Source: Bacteroidia bacterium | Lineage (GTDB): Bacteria; Bacteroidota; Bacteroidia; CAILMK01; JBBDIG01 | Reading direction: 5' to 3' | DNA length: 64,000 bases | Assembly (NCBI GenBank): GCA_040880525.1 | Contig: JBBDIG010000034.1 | Span: 1 to 64,000 of the forward strand | In this document: positions 36,341-45,506 of the stretch, one piece after another | Layout: each line of letters begins with the position of its first letter | How positions within the stretch are numbered: position 1 is the stretch's first letter | Program-made: the position numbers and the translations under genes | The notes under the pieces: model-generated | Databases searched by the model: none | What the model was told of the DNA's origin: nothing | What the model saw: only the letters and a program-made list of their open reading frames with translations

Positions 36341-37129
36341 ATGGCTCAATTTCAATTCCTGAAGAACGAACAGCAGCAGAACCTCCAATACATTACGCTG
36401 AACCGGCCTGAAAAACGCAATGCGCTGAACGATGGAATGGTGGCTGAACTGAAACAGGCCCTTCATGAAGCCGCTGAGAATCCTTCGGTCCGGGTGATCA
36501 TTTTGCGCGGGGAAGGCAAGGCTTTCAGTGCCGGAGCTGATCTGGCTTACCTGCAACAGTTGCAGCAAAACACGCTTGAGGATAATATTGCTGATTCCAC
36601 CCACCTTATGGAGCTTTTCCGTCAGATATACTTTTGCAGCAAAGTAGTAGTGGCGCAGGTGGAAGGACATGCCATTGCGGGTGGCTGTGGACTGGCAACG
36701 GTTTGCGACTTCATCTTCTCCGTACCAGAAGCCCAATTTGGATACACCGAGGTAAGGATAGGATTTGTACCGGCCATCGTTATGTTTTTTCTCATCAGAA
36801 AAATTGGCGAGGCCAAAGCGCGTGAATTGCTGCTGACAGGCAAACTCATTTCGGCAACTGAAGCTGCGAATCGTTTCGGAATTGTCAATGAAGTAGTTGA
36901 TGCCGGAAGAATTGCGCAGCACGTCAGAAGCTTCTCTGAGGACCTTGCACGCGATACATCACCGGCTTCTATCGAAATAACGCGCAGAATGATCGCAGAA
37001 ATTCAGCACGAAGAAACTATGGAAGCGCTGACTTATGCCGCGCAAAACAACGCCCGCGCCCGCGAAACCGAAGACTGCAAGCGCGGTATTGCTGCTTTTC
37101 TTAATAAAACTAAAATAGAGTGGAAATAA
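36341..37129 (+). CDS. Enoyl-CoA hydratase/isomerase (crotonase) family protein
   Basis: The 262-residue protein (ATG at 36341) has the crotonase layout. The N-terminal block is ITLNRPEKRNALN. The CoA/oxyanion-hole segments are AFSAGADLAYL near residue 65 and AIAGGCGLATVCDF near residue 108. The catalytic-Glu region FGYTEVRIGFVPA has one of the two usual acidic residues. It hydrates or isomerises acyl-CoA in the cytosol; the branched-chain amino acid degradation enzymes such as methylglutaconyl-CoA hydratase are close relatives. No other fatty-acid or amino-acid degradation gene is near, so the substrate is not assigned. A near-consensus -7 box (CACTTTTG) lies at 36309-36316. Confidence 0.87.
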   Translation: MAQFQFLKNEQQQNLQYITLNRPEKRNALNDGMVAELKQALHEAAENPSVRVIILRGEGKAFSAGADLAYLQQLQQNTLEDNIADSTHLMELFRQIYFCSKVVVAQVEGHAIAGGCGLATVCDFIFSVPEAQFGYTEVRIGFVPAIVMFFLIRKIGEAKARELLLTGKLISATEAANRFGIVNEVVDAGRIAQHVRSFSEDLARDTSPASIEITRRMIAEIQHEETMEALTYAAQNNARARETEDCKRGIAAFLNKTKIEWK

Positions 37130-37182
37130 AATTTGCCACTTAATAATTACATGGAGGGGATAATCTGAACAAGGTCCCCGTT

Positions 37183-37806
37183 TCAAGTGCCCTGTCCTTC
37201 TTCTTTCTGCCCTTTGCAGCCGGGAAAATTTTCAAGTATCTGCTTCATCACCGGCTCGAACTTATTCTTTTCTTCTGCCGGGTAGCTGAAGTCGAGCGTT
37301 ACGAATTGATCATCCAAAAGATACGTTTTCCGGTAAAAAATGCTTCCCCCTTCTGTTCCGGAAACTACAAACCAGTTATCACCTTTTGTGGAATAGGTAA
37401 TGTTCCTTGCCTGTTCGTCCTGATTTTCACTCTTCTCAAATTCAAAAGCTTCTTCCAGCGTTTCGTCAGTGGTAATCTGGTTGCGTCCATAAGCCTCCAT
37501 CTGGAAGCCATCCATATTCACGAAGCTTTTGCCATCATTATTTTGTGATTCTTTATCAAGCTGAAAGGTTTCACGCGGGTAAGAGACGCAGAAATTAAAG
37601 CGGTCATTATGATATAATGTTATGGCGCTGCCGGCATTTCTGTCGTTTTGCTTTGTTGCCGTTTCCTCTCGCGGCTGAGCAGGCAGCGTTGCTGTGTCTT
37701 CATCAAAAATATCAGTGCCGGAATCTCCACTGCTTTGGTTTTCCTGCGTATCGCATCCCACCATCAAAAAGATTGGCAGCAGGAAGATTAAGATTGACTT
37801 TTTCAT
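37183..37806 (-). CDS. Lipoprotein of unknown function
   Basis: The 207-residue precursor (from the ATG at 37806) has a lipoprotein signal with lipobox FLMVGC, so it would be anchored at C18. An acidic, Ser/Thr-rich linker follows to about residue 60. The globular part starts with HNDRFNFCVSYPRETFQL and ends with PVMKQILENFPGC, a layout seen in small surface or periplasmic lipoproteins resembling PsbP-like or LpqN-like domains. I cannot name the family. An alternative ATG four codons upstream (37818) is possible. A good -7 box lies just upstream. It converges on the enoyl-CoA hydratase gene. Confidence 0.75.
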   Translation of the reverse strand: MKKSILIFLLPIFLMVGCDTQENQSSGDSGTDIFDEDTATLPAQPREETATKQNDRNAGSAITLYHNDRFNFCVSYPRETFQLDKESQNNDGKSFVNMDGFQMEAYGRNQITTDETLEEAFEFEKSENQDEQARNITYSTKGDNWFVVSGTEGGSIFYRKTYLLDDQFVTLDFSYPAEEKNKFEPVMKQILENFPGCKGQKEEGQGT

Positions 37807-37832
37807 TATAATGATCATAAATTTAGCGTCCG

Positions 37833-37840
37833 CAAAAATA
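37833..37840 (-). promoter_or_regulatory. -7 box for the lipoprotein gene
   Basis: On the minus strand the bases read TATTTTTG, an exact match to TAnnTTTG. It lies 26 bases before the ATG at 37806 and 14 before the one at 37818. Confidence 0.5.
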
Positions 37841-37948
37841 AACGCTGGCCGGGAAGGAAAGTTGAAGTGAAGCCGCCTCCTGGGCTTTTTTTTTTAAAAA
37901 TTTAATTTTAAAATAATTTAAATATTAATATAAAAATAAAACAAACAC

Positions 37949-38872
37949 TCAGGATTGAAAAGAAATTGAACAGCCATTATTATTTACATTTAAAGTTGAA
38001 GGCATTCCCATAACCATTGCCAGGTTCCGAGGGCCATGCCCTGCCGGAAATCCGAAAGCCACGGGATAAGTATAGTCCTCCACATGCGCCCGAATAATTT
38101 CTTCAGCAGACTGCCCGAAAGGAACGGCATTATCGTTCATCCCCGTCATGCCGCCAATGAGGAGGCCTGCCAGGTTCTCCAGCTTTCCGGCCCGCTTCAA
38201 CATCACCATCATGCGGTCCACATGGTACAGGTATTCGTCAAGATCTTCCAGGAAAAGAATCTTCCCGTCCGTATCAGGCTCTGACGCTGTCCCGGTCAGG
38301 TTGTAAATGATGGATAAATTTCCCCCGGTCAATTCCCCTGACGCCATCCCCGCGCGGTTCAGCAAATGTGGATCAAAATCATAATTTTTTATCTTACCTT
38401 TTAAAACTGCAACCAGGGAATCAAAACTCTCCTGATCCTGATCGCACTTCAACATATGAAGGGGCATCGTGGCGTGGAGCGTGGCAACACCATGATTTTT
38501 CACTACATGGCAATGCAGCACCGTTACATCACTATATCCCACAATCCATTTTGGTTTCTGCTCAAACCGGGAGAAATCTAGACGGTCAATGATCCGGGAG
38601 GTTCCGTATCCGCCACGGGCGCAAATAATCGCCTTTACTTCGCCATCATCTATCATCTCCTGGAAATCGGCTAACCGCTCGTTATCGCTTCCGGCAAATT
38701 GATGGAAACTCCTGCCGATGGTTTTGCCCAGCCTGACTTTAAACCCTTCCTTTTCATACGCAGCGACAGCCGGCAGCAGCTCATCAGGCGCTATCTTCCG
38801 GGCGGTAGAAACAATAGCTATCGTATCGCCATTTTTCAAAAACGGAGGAACAGCAACGCTTTTCATACCCAT
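37949..38872 (-). CDS. LD-carboxypeptidase (peptidase S66)
   Basis: The product (307 residues from the ATG at 38872, or 305 from 38866) has the S66 layout. The N-terminal substrate domain is [16 protein letters not shown]. The nucleophile region is [15 protein letters not shown] with the serine in [12 protein letters not shown]. The catalytic Glu lies in [17 protein letters not shown], and the His in [14 protein letters not shown] near the C-terminus. These enzymes cut the terminal D-Ala from muropeptide tetrapeptides during cell-wall recycling in the cytosol. The frame is open to 38971 but that part overlaps metG and is not used. The start codons of this gene and metG are only 27 bases apart on opposite strands. 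Confidence 0.9.
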   Translation of the reverse strand: MGMKSVAVPPFLKNGDTIAIVSTARKIAPDELLPAVAAYEKEGFKVRLGKTIGRSFHQFAGSDNERLADFQEMIDDGEVKAIICARGGYGTSRIIDRLDFSRFEQKPKWIVGYSDVTVLHCHVVKNHGVATLHATMPLHMLKCDQDQESFDSLVAVLKGKIKNYDFDPHLLNRAGMASGELTGGNLSIIYNLTGTASEPDTDGKILFLEDLDEYLYHVDRMMVMLKRAGKLENLAGLLIGGMTGMNDNAVPFGQSAEEIIRAHVEDYTYPVAFGFPAGHGPRNLAMVMGMPSTLNVNNNGCSISFQS

Positions 38873-38899
38873 ATAATTAATTTCGCGCAATTTAGAAAA

Positions 38900-40948
38900 A
38901 TGACCAACCCAACCCGGTATACCATCACTGCTGCACTGCCTTATGCCAATGGCCCCATCCATATCGGGCATCTGGCAGGCGCCTATTTGCCTGCTGATAT
39001 TTACGTTCGCTACCTGCGATCGCAGGGCCGAGAAGTGGCATTTATCTGTGGCTCAGATGAACATGGAGTTGCCATCGAATTAAAAGCAAAAAAAGAGGGC
39101 GTAACTCCAAGAGCTATCGTGGATAAATATCATGCGATGATCCGGAATTCCTTCCAGGAATTTGGGATCAGCTTCGATGTTTACTCCCGTACCAGCACTG
39201 AGCTACACAAGAAAACGGCAAGCGATTTTTTCCTCAATCTTCATGAAAAAGGAATATTTGAGAAAAAGATAACCAGCCAGTTTTACGACCGGGAGAATAA
39301 CCAGTTTTTGCCAGACCGGTACATTACCGGCACCTGCCCTGTGTGCGGCAACGAGAGTGCTTATGGCGATCAGTGTGAAAAGTGCGGCAGCAGCCTGGAT
39401 CCCGCTGATCTTATCAATTCGCGATCAGTGATCAGCGGCAATGTTCCTGAGCTAAAGGAGACTGCGCACTGGTATCTGCCGCTTGACAAGTATCAGGATT
39501 GGGTGCAGGAATGGCTGGAAACCCATCCCGGCTGGAAAAGCAACGTGCTGGGGCAGTGCCGCTCCTGGCTGAAGGAAGGGCTCCACCCACGCTCCATTAC
39601 GCGAGATCTTAGCTGGGGCGTTCCGGTTCCGCTGCAGGATGCAGAGGGAAAAGTGCTATACGTATGGTTTGATGCCCCCATTGGCTACATTTCCGCTACA
39701 AAGGAATTTGCCAGCGGAATGGGCAAAAGCTGGGAACCATACTGGAAAAATGAGGATACCAGGCTCATTCATTTTATAGGGAAAGACAATATCATTTTCC
39801 ACTGCATTATTTTCCCGATTATGCTGCATTTGCATGGTGATTATATTCTTCCGAAAAATGTTCCCGCCAATGAATTCCTGAATCTTGAAGGGCAGAAAAT
39901 TTCCACCTCGCGAAACTGGGCCGTCTGGCTTCATGAATACCTGCAGGATTTTCCCGGAAAGGAGGATGTGCTGCGTTATCATCTCACCTCCATTATGCCG
40001 GAAAATAAGGACAATGACTTTACGTGGAAAGACTTCCAGGCAAAAAATAACAATGAACTGGTAGCAATTCTCGGCAATCTGGTGAACCGGATGGTTGTGC
40101 TCACGGATAAATATTTTGCCGGTAAAGCTCCGCAAAGGGGAACGCTGACGGAAGCGGAAACGGCACTACAGGCTGAGCTGAGCAACTACCCGGGGCGAAT
40201 AGCCGCATCTCTTGAGAAATTCAGGTTCAGGGAGGCATTGAACGAATACATGAACCTGGCGCGGCTGGCCAACAAATATCTTACAGACCATGAACCCTGG
40301 AAGCTCATAAAAACAGATGAAGCCCGGACGAAAACGATCCTGAACACGGGCCTGCAGGTGGTTGCCAATCTTGCTATCCTGGGTGCGCCTTTTTTACCCC
40401 ACACGGCAGAAAAAATTAAAACGCTGCTGAACCTGGGAGAATTTTTCTGGAAAGATGCCGGATCGTTGGACCTGGTAATTGAAGGTCAGCAAATAACAAA
40501 AGGTGAACTCATCTTTGAGAAAATAGATGACGCGGCAATTGAGAAGCAAATGGAAAAACTGAATCGCCAAAACCAGGCAACGAACCAGGCTGTCCCGGAG
40601 CGGACAGTTCCGGGGGCCAGGGAGGAAATTCAATTCGATGATTTTATGAAGCTTGATTTACGCGTGGGCAAAATTTTAAAAGCTGAAAAAATTGAGAAAG
40701 CAGATAAACTTCTAAAGCTATTGGTGGATGTCGGATTTGAGGAGCGGACAATCGTGTCAGGAATTGCGCAGCATTTTAAGCCTGAAGAAATTGAGGGCCT
40801 GCCAGTTAGCGTAGTGGTGAACCTGACGCCAAAGAGCCTGCGGGGCGTGGAATCTAAAGGAATGATCCTGATGGCAGAAAACGAGGAGGGCAAACTCTCC
40901 TTTATTTCTCCCGGAAATGAACAACTTCCAGGATCAATAATCAGATAA
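38900..40948 (+). CDS. metG: Methionyl-tRNA synthetase
   Basis: The 682-residue protein (ATG at 38900) has the class I signatures HIGHL (residues near 24) and KISTSRNW. The zinc knuckle [18 protein letters not shown] lies in the connecting domain. The anticodon-binding helices and a C-terminal tRNA-binding EMAP-like domain ([20 protein letters not shown]) complete it. It charges tRNA-Met for initiation and elongation. The earlier frame start at 38699 belongs to the shadow of the divergent carboxypeptidase gene. A near -7 match (TAATTTCG at 38878-38885) is positioned for a short leader. It is followed by a small TerB-like gene, 33 bases downstream. Confidence 0.96.
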   Translation: MTNPTRYTITAALPYANGPIHIGHLAGAYLPADIYVRYLRSQGREVAFICGSDEHGVAIELKAKKEGVTPRAIVDKYHAMIRNSFQEFGISFDVYSRTSTELHKKTASDFFLNLHEKGIFEKKITSQFYDRENNQFLPDRYITGTCPVCGNESAYGDQCEKCGSSLDPADLINSRSVISGNVPELKETAHWYLPLDKYQDWVQEWLETHPGWKSNVLGQCRSWLKEGLHPRSITRDLSWGVPVPLQDAEGKVLYVWFDAPIGYISATKEFASGMGKSWEPYWKNEDTRLIHFIGKDNIIFHCIIFPIMLHLHGDYILPKNVPANEFLNLEGQKISTSRNWAVWLHEYLQDFPGKEDVLRYHLTSIMPENKDNDFTWKDFQAKNNNELVAILGNLVNRMVVLTDKYFAGKAPQRGTLTEAETALQAELSNYPGRIAASLEKFRFREALNEYMNLARLANKYLTDHEPWKLIKTDEARTKTILNTGLQVVANLAILGAPFLPHTAEKIKTLLNLGEFFWKDAGSLDLVIEGQQITKGELIFEKIDDAAIEKQMEKLNRQNQATNQAVPERTVPGAREEIQFDDFMKLDLRVGKILKAEKIEKADKLLKLLVDVGFEERTIVSGIAQHFKPEEIEGLPVSVVVNLTPKSLRGVESKGMILMAENEEGKLSFISPGNEQLPGSIIR

Positions 40949-40981
40949 TTTTAAAGCATTAACAGACTAAAACAGAAAAAC

Positions 40982-41365
40982 ATGAATTTGGCACAATCAG
41001 GATATCATCTTTTAATGATCCTATCAATCGTAGATGGAAAATACCAGCAAATAGAAGGAGAAGTTATCCTCGATTTTCTGACTAAGAATTATGATGAGAA
41101 ATTTAATCTTGATGCAGAAAATCGCAAGCTTACATCGTTGAAAAAAGAAAAAATAGCGGACCACTTCAGTAAATCCGCCAAAGAATTCCATCTGCACTCC
41201 ACCACTCCCCAGCGCCTGGATCTGCTCACTTTCATGATTGATTTGGCTACAGCCGATGGCAGCATTACAAAGGAGGAGCGGAAAATCATCACCAGCCTTG
41301 CAAAGTCCTGGAGCATTGATATTGAACCCATTTTCAGCAAAAAGCTGGGGAGCGGAAATGCCTGA
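40982..41365 (+). CDS. TerB-like helical protein
   Basis: The 127-residue protein is all-helical with two EF-hand-like DG turns, one near residue 19 (SIVDGKYQQIEGEVI) and one near residue 92 (LATADGSITKEERKIITSL). This pattern is the TerB/DjlA-N fold, seen in tellurite-resistance and membrane-stress proteins, often acting as a small stand-alone module. No ter operon partners surround it. It follows metG by 33 bases and may be co-transcribed with it. Function unknown; a stress-related or scaffold role is a family guess. Confidence 0.7.
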   Translation: MNLAQSGYHLLMILSIVDGKYQQIEGEVILDFLTKNYDEKFNLDAENRKLTSLKKEKIADHFSKSAKEFHLHSTTPQRLDLLTFMIDLATADGSITKEERKIITSLAKSWSIDIEPIFSKKLGSGNA

Positions 41366-41486
41366 CAGACGCTGGCGGGCCGCACCATCATCAGGAGAAA
41401 ATGATGCAGTGCGGCTTTCACGGGCAGATTTAATTTAAGTATCATTAAGTTTCCCCCGGCAACTGCCAATTCCAAATTGTTTTATA

Positions 41487-44483
41487 ATGAGGGAAGCAAA
41501 AAAACTAAATCTTTTCGTGGGCCTGCTGATGTGGGTATTGACTTCGGGCCTTCCGGGAACGGTTGCCGGCCAATCCTATTCCTTTCGTTATTTAACCGTG
41601 AATGACGGCCTACCTTCCAACGAGACATATTCCATTTATCAGGGAGAAACGGGAAAGCTATACATCGGCACTGAATTCGGGCTGGTTCATTATGACGGGG
41701 AATATTTTAACCCGGTTCCTTTTGAAGACCACCGTTTCAGCGGATCAATGGTTTTTGAGATTAAAAAAGATATTACCGGCAAAATTTGGATAAGGACCTA
41801 TCGTGACGGGTTTTTTTATTTAGAAAATGATACACTTAGGGCATTCACAGGGAATGCTACAATTAATAAAATAATAGAAGAATCCTACATCTATCAGTTT
41901 TATGTAGATAGCTCAAATTCCATTTGGTTTACTTCCGGAAATGTAACGGATACGATTTTCAGGATTGATGCAGAAGGAAAAAACCTGCAGCAGATACCGG
42001 TAAAAGACGATCCGGAGATTGAGGTCCAGCAGTTTATATATTGGATTAATTCAAGCGCTTCTTTAACGGTAAGAAGCAGGATACACAATTTGTCTGCTCC
42101 GCAACCCGGTGCCATTTTGGAGCAAAAAAACGGATTCGGAGTGATCCCGCCCAAAGAACACCTGGAAACCCATGTTTCCAGGTCGGGACTTTTTGTGGAT
42201 CATCCTCATCACTTCTGGCTGAGCATGAGAAACGTCATGCTGCACTACCACAAGGATACCCGTAGAATGGAAAGCTACACACTGAACGATGAGATCATCA
42301 GTGTGTATGAAGACAAGCTCGGCAATATTCTGATAGGCACCAGAAGTGCAGCATATATTTATTCAGTTGCCTCTGGAGAAATTGAAATACTATTCGACAA
42401 CCGGCAAGTGACCGGCATTTGCCAGGATAGTGAAAGAGGGTATTGGTTTACCACCAACAACGGAATTGTATATATGCCCTCCCTGGAAATCTTTCTTATA
42501 CCCGGAAATCAGCTCGGAAACACCTATATTTCTGCCATCGCAGGCTCTGACAGCCTGTTCGCTACCGCAGGCTCTGATCGCTATATACGTTTCTTCAATA
42601 CCTCTGGCCACCATCCTGAAATCTACAAACTGTATGACCGCCAGCGCAACACCCACCCAAAGAGAATATTATTTAATGCTAATAAATTATTAAGCGAGTG
42701 GCACTATGTTGATTTAAATAGCTGGGAAGAAGTTCCGTTACATCCAGAACCCTTTGGGTCAATACTGGATGCCGAGGCTACAGAGCACCAAATGCTATTA
42801 GCATTTAAACGAGGGTTTGCGGTTCTAAATTCAGACGGAGACAATCCTGACCGCATGTCCTCAAAACACACGGATCTATTTTGCCGCGCAATTTATCAGG
42901 ATGACGATAACATCTATATCGGTACTGACCGGGGCGTTCATATATATAATGAAAAATCAGGACTTCGGGCATGCTTTCCGGGCGTTTTAAAATTTAGTGT
43001 CAACGATATTCATGGTACCACTTCCGGAGAAATAATAATTTCAACCAGGGCCGGTGGTATCTTTATAATTAAAGAAGAAAACATTTATCAGCTCAGCCTG
43101 GAGCAGGGTTTATCCAGCCCGTTCTGTACCCGCTTACTTGTAGAAAATGACAGCACCTTTTGGGTAGGTACCAATCACGGACTGAACAGGGTTCAGCGAT
43201 CAGACACCCGCAGCAACCATTGGCAAATTGATAATTGGTATGCAGAGGATGGGCTTGCTTCGGATAAAATAAATGATTTGGCGAAAGCCGGCAACTTTCT
43301 GTTCGCCCTTACTGATGAAGGAATTAATTATTTTAATCCGGGTAATATAAGTACAACTCCTCCGAGCCTGAACATTGATATGATAAAAGCTAGTATAAAA
43401 GGACGAAATGCGGCAGTTGACAGCGTTATTCATCTCATGCCCAATGAACGGGATATCTGGTTCGAGTTCAGAGTATTCGGATTTAAGAAGCGGAGAAATA
43501 CACAAATGATGTATACCCTGAGTGGCAATGAGCAGTACCTGAGCCAGACCGGTGGGCAAACAATTCTGTACCGTGATCTTCTGCCGGGTGAATATTTACT
43601 GGAAGTCAAGGCCATCTCACCAGCAGGAAAAACCATTGGAAAGCCTGTAGTGTATTCTATATTAATTGAACCCCATTTCTATGAAACATTAATTTTTAAA
43701 ATTATAGTCGTCATTATTTTACTTTCATTACTTGCCGCAGCGGTAATAAACTACCTGCGAAGAGTGGAGAACAAAAGACGCAGGAAGTGGGAGTTTGGGA
43801 ATGCCCAACTGGAGGCTCTGAACCTTCAAATGAACCCGCACTTTTTATTTAATGCATTAAATAATATTCAATATTTATCTTTTTCTAAAGATCATAAAAT
43901 GTTGAATCGTTTTGTTTCGGGATTATCAGGATTATTGCGGAGTATTTTAATGCTCTCAAAAAATCATCTTATTCCGTTGGCTACGGAACTAAAAAACCTG
44001 GAGCAATATATTGAACTGGAGGTAATACGTATTGAAGATGAAACTTTTAGTTATGAAATAATTGTAGATAAGGAATTGGATCTGGAGAAAGAATTTATTC
44101 CGCCAATGCTCCTTCAGCCTTTGGTTGAGAACGCGATATGGCATGGATTACTTCCCCGGAAGGGAACGAAATTTCTACAGATCAGCTTTACTAAAAGCAA
44201 CCGGGGGTTCGCAATTGAAGTCTTAGACAACGGAGTGGGTATAAACCAGGCACGGGAGAGCAAAATTAACGGCCATATTGCCATTAAGCCTTCATTGGGC
44301 TTAGACAATATCAAGCGAAGACTTAAATTATATGAGAGCATGGGATTTGGTACTGCCGGGATAATTATTGATGATCTTGAAAGCGAAAAGGCCGGAGGTA
44401 GCGGAACCAGGGTCTCTATGTCTTTTGTGCTTTCTGATAAAAACGATTCATACGATGCAACTCAGAGTGATTATAATAGATGA
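41487..44483 (+). CDS. Two-component-propeller sensor histidine kinase (second copy)
   Basis: The 998-residue protein has an N-terminal signal/anchor (about 10-30). The periplasmic propeller repeats (YLTVNDGLPSNETYSIYQ, later IYIGTDRGVHIYN and FWVGTNHGLNRV) fill to about residue 620. A Y_Y_Y domain and a membrane helix (about 735-757) follow. The C-terminal LytS-type kinase has phosphoacceptor H785 in QMNPHFLFNALNNI and the N box LQPLVENAIWHG. It shares design with the kinase at 18170-21388 but has a shorter, more divergent propeller. The gene overlaps the LytTR regulator start by 29 bases, so the two are translationally coupled. The ligand is unknown. Confidence 0.9.
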   Translation: MREAKKLNLFVGLLMWVLTSGLPGTVAGQSYSFRYLTVNDGLPSNETYSIYQGETGKLYIGTEFGLVHYDGEYFNPVPFEDHRFSGSMVFEIKKDITGKIWIRTYRDGFFYLENDTLRAFTGNATINKIIEESYIYQFYVDSSNSIWFTSGNVTDTIFRIDAEGKNLQQIPVKDDPEIEVQQFIYWINSSASLTVRSRIHNLSAPQPGAILEQKNGFGVIPPKEHLETHVSRSGLFVDHPHHFWLSMRNVMLHYHKDTRRMESYTLNDEIISVYEDKLGNILIGTRSAAYIYSVASGEIEILFDNRQVTGICQDSERGYWFTTNNGIVYMPSLEIFLIPGNQLGNTYISAIAGSDSLFATAGSDRYIRFFNTSGHHPEIYKLYDRQRNTHPKRILFNANKLLSEWHYVDLNSWEEVPLHPEPFGSILDAEATEHQMLLAFKRGFAVLNSDGDNPDRMSSKHTDLFCRAIYQDDDNIYIGTDRGVHIYNEKSGLRACFPGVLKFSVNDIHGTTSGEIIISTRAGGIFIIKEENIYQLSLEQGLSSPFCTRLLVENDSTFWVGTNHGLNRVQRSDTRSNHWQIDNWYAEDGLASDKINDLAKAGNFLFALTDEGINYFNPGNISTTPPSLNIDMIKASIKGRNAAVDSVIHLMPNERDIWFEFRVFGFKKRRNTQMMYTLSGNEQYLSQTGGQTILYRDLLPGEYLLEVKAISPAGKTIGKPVVYSILIEPHFYETLIFKIIVVIILLSLLAAAVINYLRRVENKRRRKWEFGNAQLEALNLQMNPHFLFNALNNIQYLSFSKDHKMLNRFVSGLSGLLRSILMLSKNHLIPLATELKNLEQYIELEVIRIEDETFSYEIIVDKELDLEKEFIPPMLLQPLVENAIWHGLLPRKGTKFLQISFTKSNRGFAIEVLDNGVGINQARESKINGHIAIKPSLGLDNIKRRLKLYESMGFGTAGIIIDDLESEKAGGSGTRVSMSFVLSDKNDSYDATQSDYNR

Positions 44484-45192
44484 CGAACCCAAGAGCGTTA
44501 GGCTCCTTCAGGGTTACCTTGAAGAGTTCAGCAGTGTCACCGTTCTGGACGTAGGATATAATACGCAGGAGGCCTACGCGCTCATCATGAAACACCAGCC
44601 TGACCTTGTGTTTCTGGATATTTCAATGCCAGGTGGAAATGCATTTGAACTCCTTAGCAAATTCAGATCAAGGAAATTTGAGGTGATCTTCACCACGGCC
44701 TTTGACCAATATGCCTTACGTGCTTTTGAAGAAAATGCACTGAATTATTTGCTGAAGCCTATAGACCACAGCAAATTAGAGAGTACCATTCAGCGATGCC
44801 TGAAGGTACTTGACAAGGAATCGACTTTGGCGGAGGAAAAAGAGGGATTCAAATTATCCATTCCCGCACAGTATGGCTATGACCTGGTGGATGCAAAAGA
44901 AATTATCCGCTGCGAGGGAGAAGGAAACTACACCCGGCTATACACGGTGATGAATAAAAAATATCTTGTCAGCCAGAATATTAAAATCTATGAGGAAAAA
45001 CTTGTGCCTCATGGTTTTTTCCGTGTACATAAACGGCATCTGATCAACCTGGCTTTTGTGGATGGTTTCAGCCGCGGAAAGGGCGGCTATGTCACGCTTC
45101 TGGACGGAACGGAAGTGGCTATTTCATTCCGGAAGAAGAGCGAATTTGTGCAGTTAATCAATGAGCAGGGTTCGCCAGTGGCCCAAAATTGA
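44455..45192 (+). CDS. LytTR-family response regulator (second copy)
   Basis: The 245-residue protein (ATG at 44455 inside the end of the kinase gene) has a receiver domain with phosphoacceptor D55 in LVFLDIS and the lysine in YLLKPID. A LytTR DNA-binding domain follows (about 135-235, with FFRVHKRHLINLAFVDGFSRG). It resembles the regulator at 17387-18133 over its full length. The frame is open upstream to 44368, but that part lies inside the kinase gene and is not used. Its target may be nearby genes such as the giant secreted protein downstream (speculative). Confidence 0.9.
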   Translation: MQLRVIIIDDEPKSVRLLQGYLEEFSSVTVLDVGYNTQEAYALIMKHQPDLVFLDISMPGGNAFELLSKFRSRKFEVIFTTAFDQYALRAFEENALNYLLKPIDHSKLESTIQRCLKVLDKESTLAEEKEGFKLSIPAQYGYDLVDAKEIIRCEGEGNYTRLYTVMNKKYLVSQNIKIYEEKLVPHGFFRVHKRHLINLAFVDGFSRGKGGYVTLLDGTEVAISFRKKSEFVQLINEQGSPVAQN

Positions 45193-45506
45193 ACCTTCAT
45201 CATTTCTCCTCTATGCTTGAATAAGAAAGCTGGGAAAAGCTATTGTGATTCCTGGCAAATCTCCGCACAGAATGGCAGATTTCCCGGTCCCTCAGGAAAC
45301 GACCAGACAAGCAGGTCCTAAAGAAACCTCCTTCTTTTTTAAGAAAACTTTACCTGGTGTTACGTTGCCTCAATTTTATGCAACGCTTACTAATTAACGG
45401 CTTTGATCCTTATAACTAATACATTACTTCGGAAGGTAAGAAAGGCAGTCAGCGATGTTGAAATGCTCAGCTATTTCTTAACATAACCTATTTAAAAATA
45501 AATCGA
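45193..45506. other. Intergenic region before the giant secreted-protein gene
   Basis: This 314-base stretch has no reading frame of note and no repeat. It must carry the promoter of the 45507-52379 gene, but no TAnnTTTG match was found. Confidence 0.4.
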
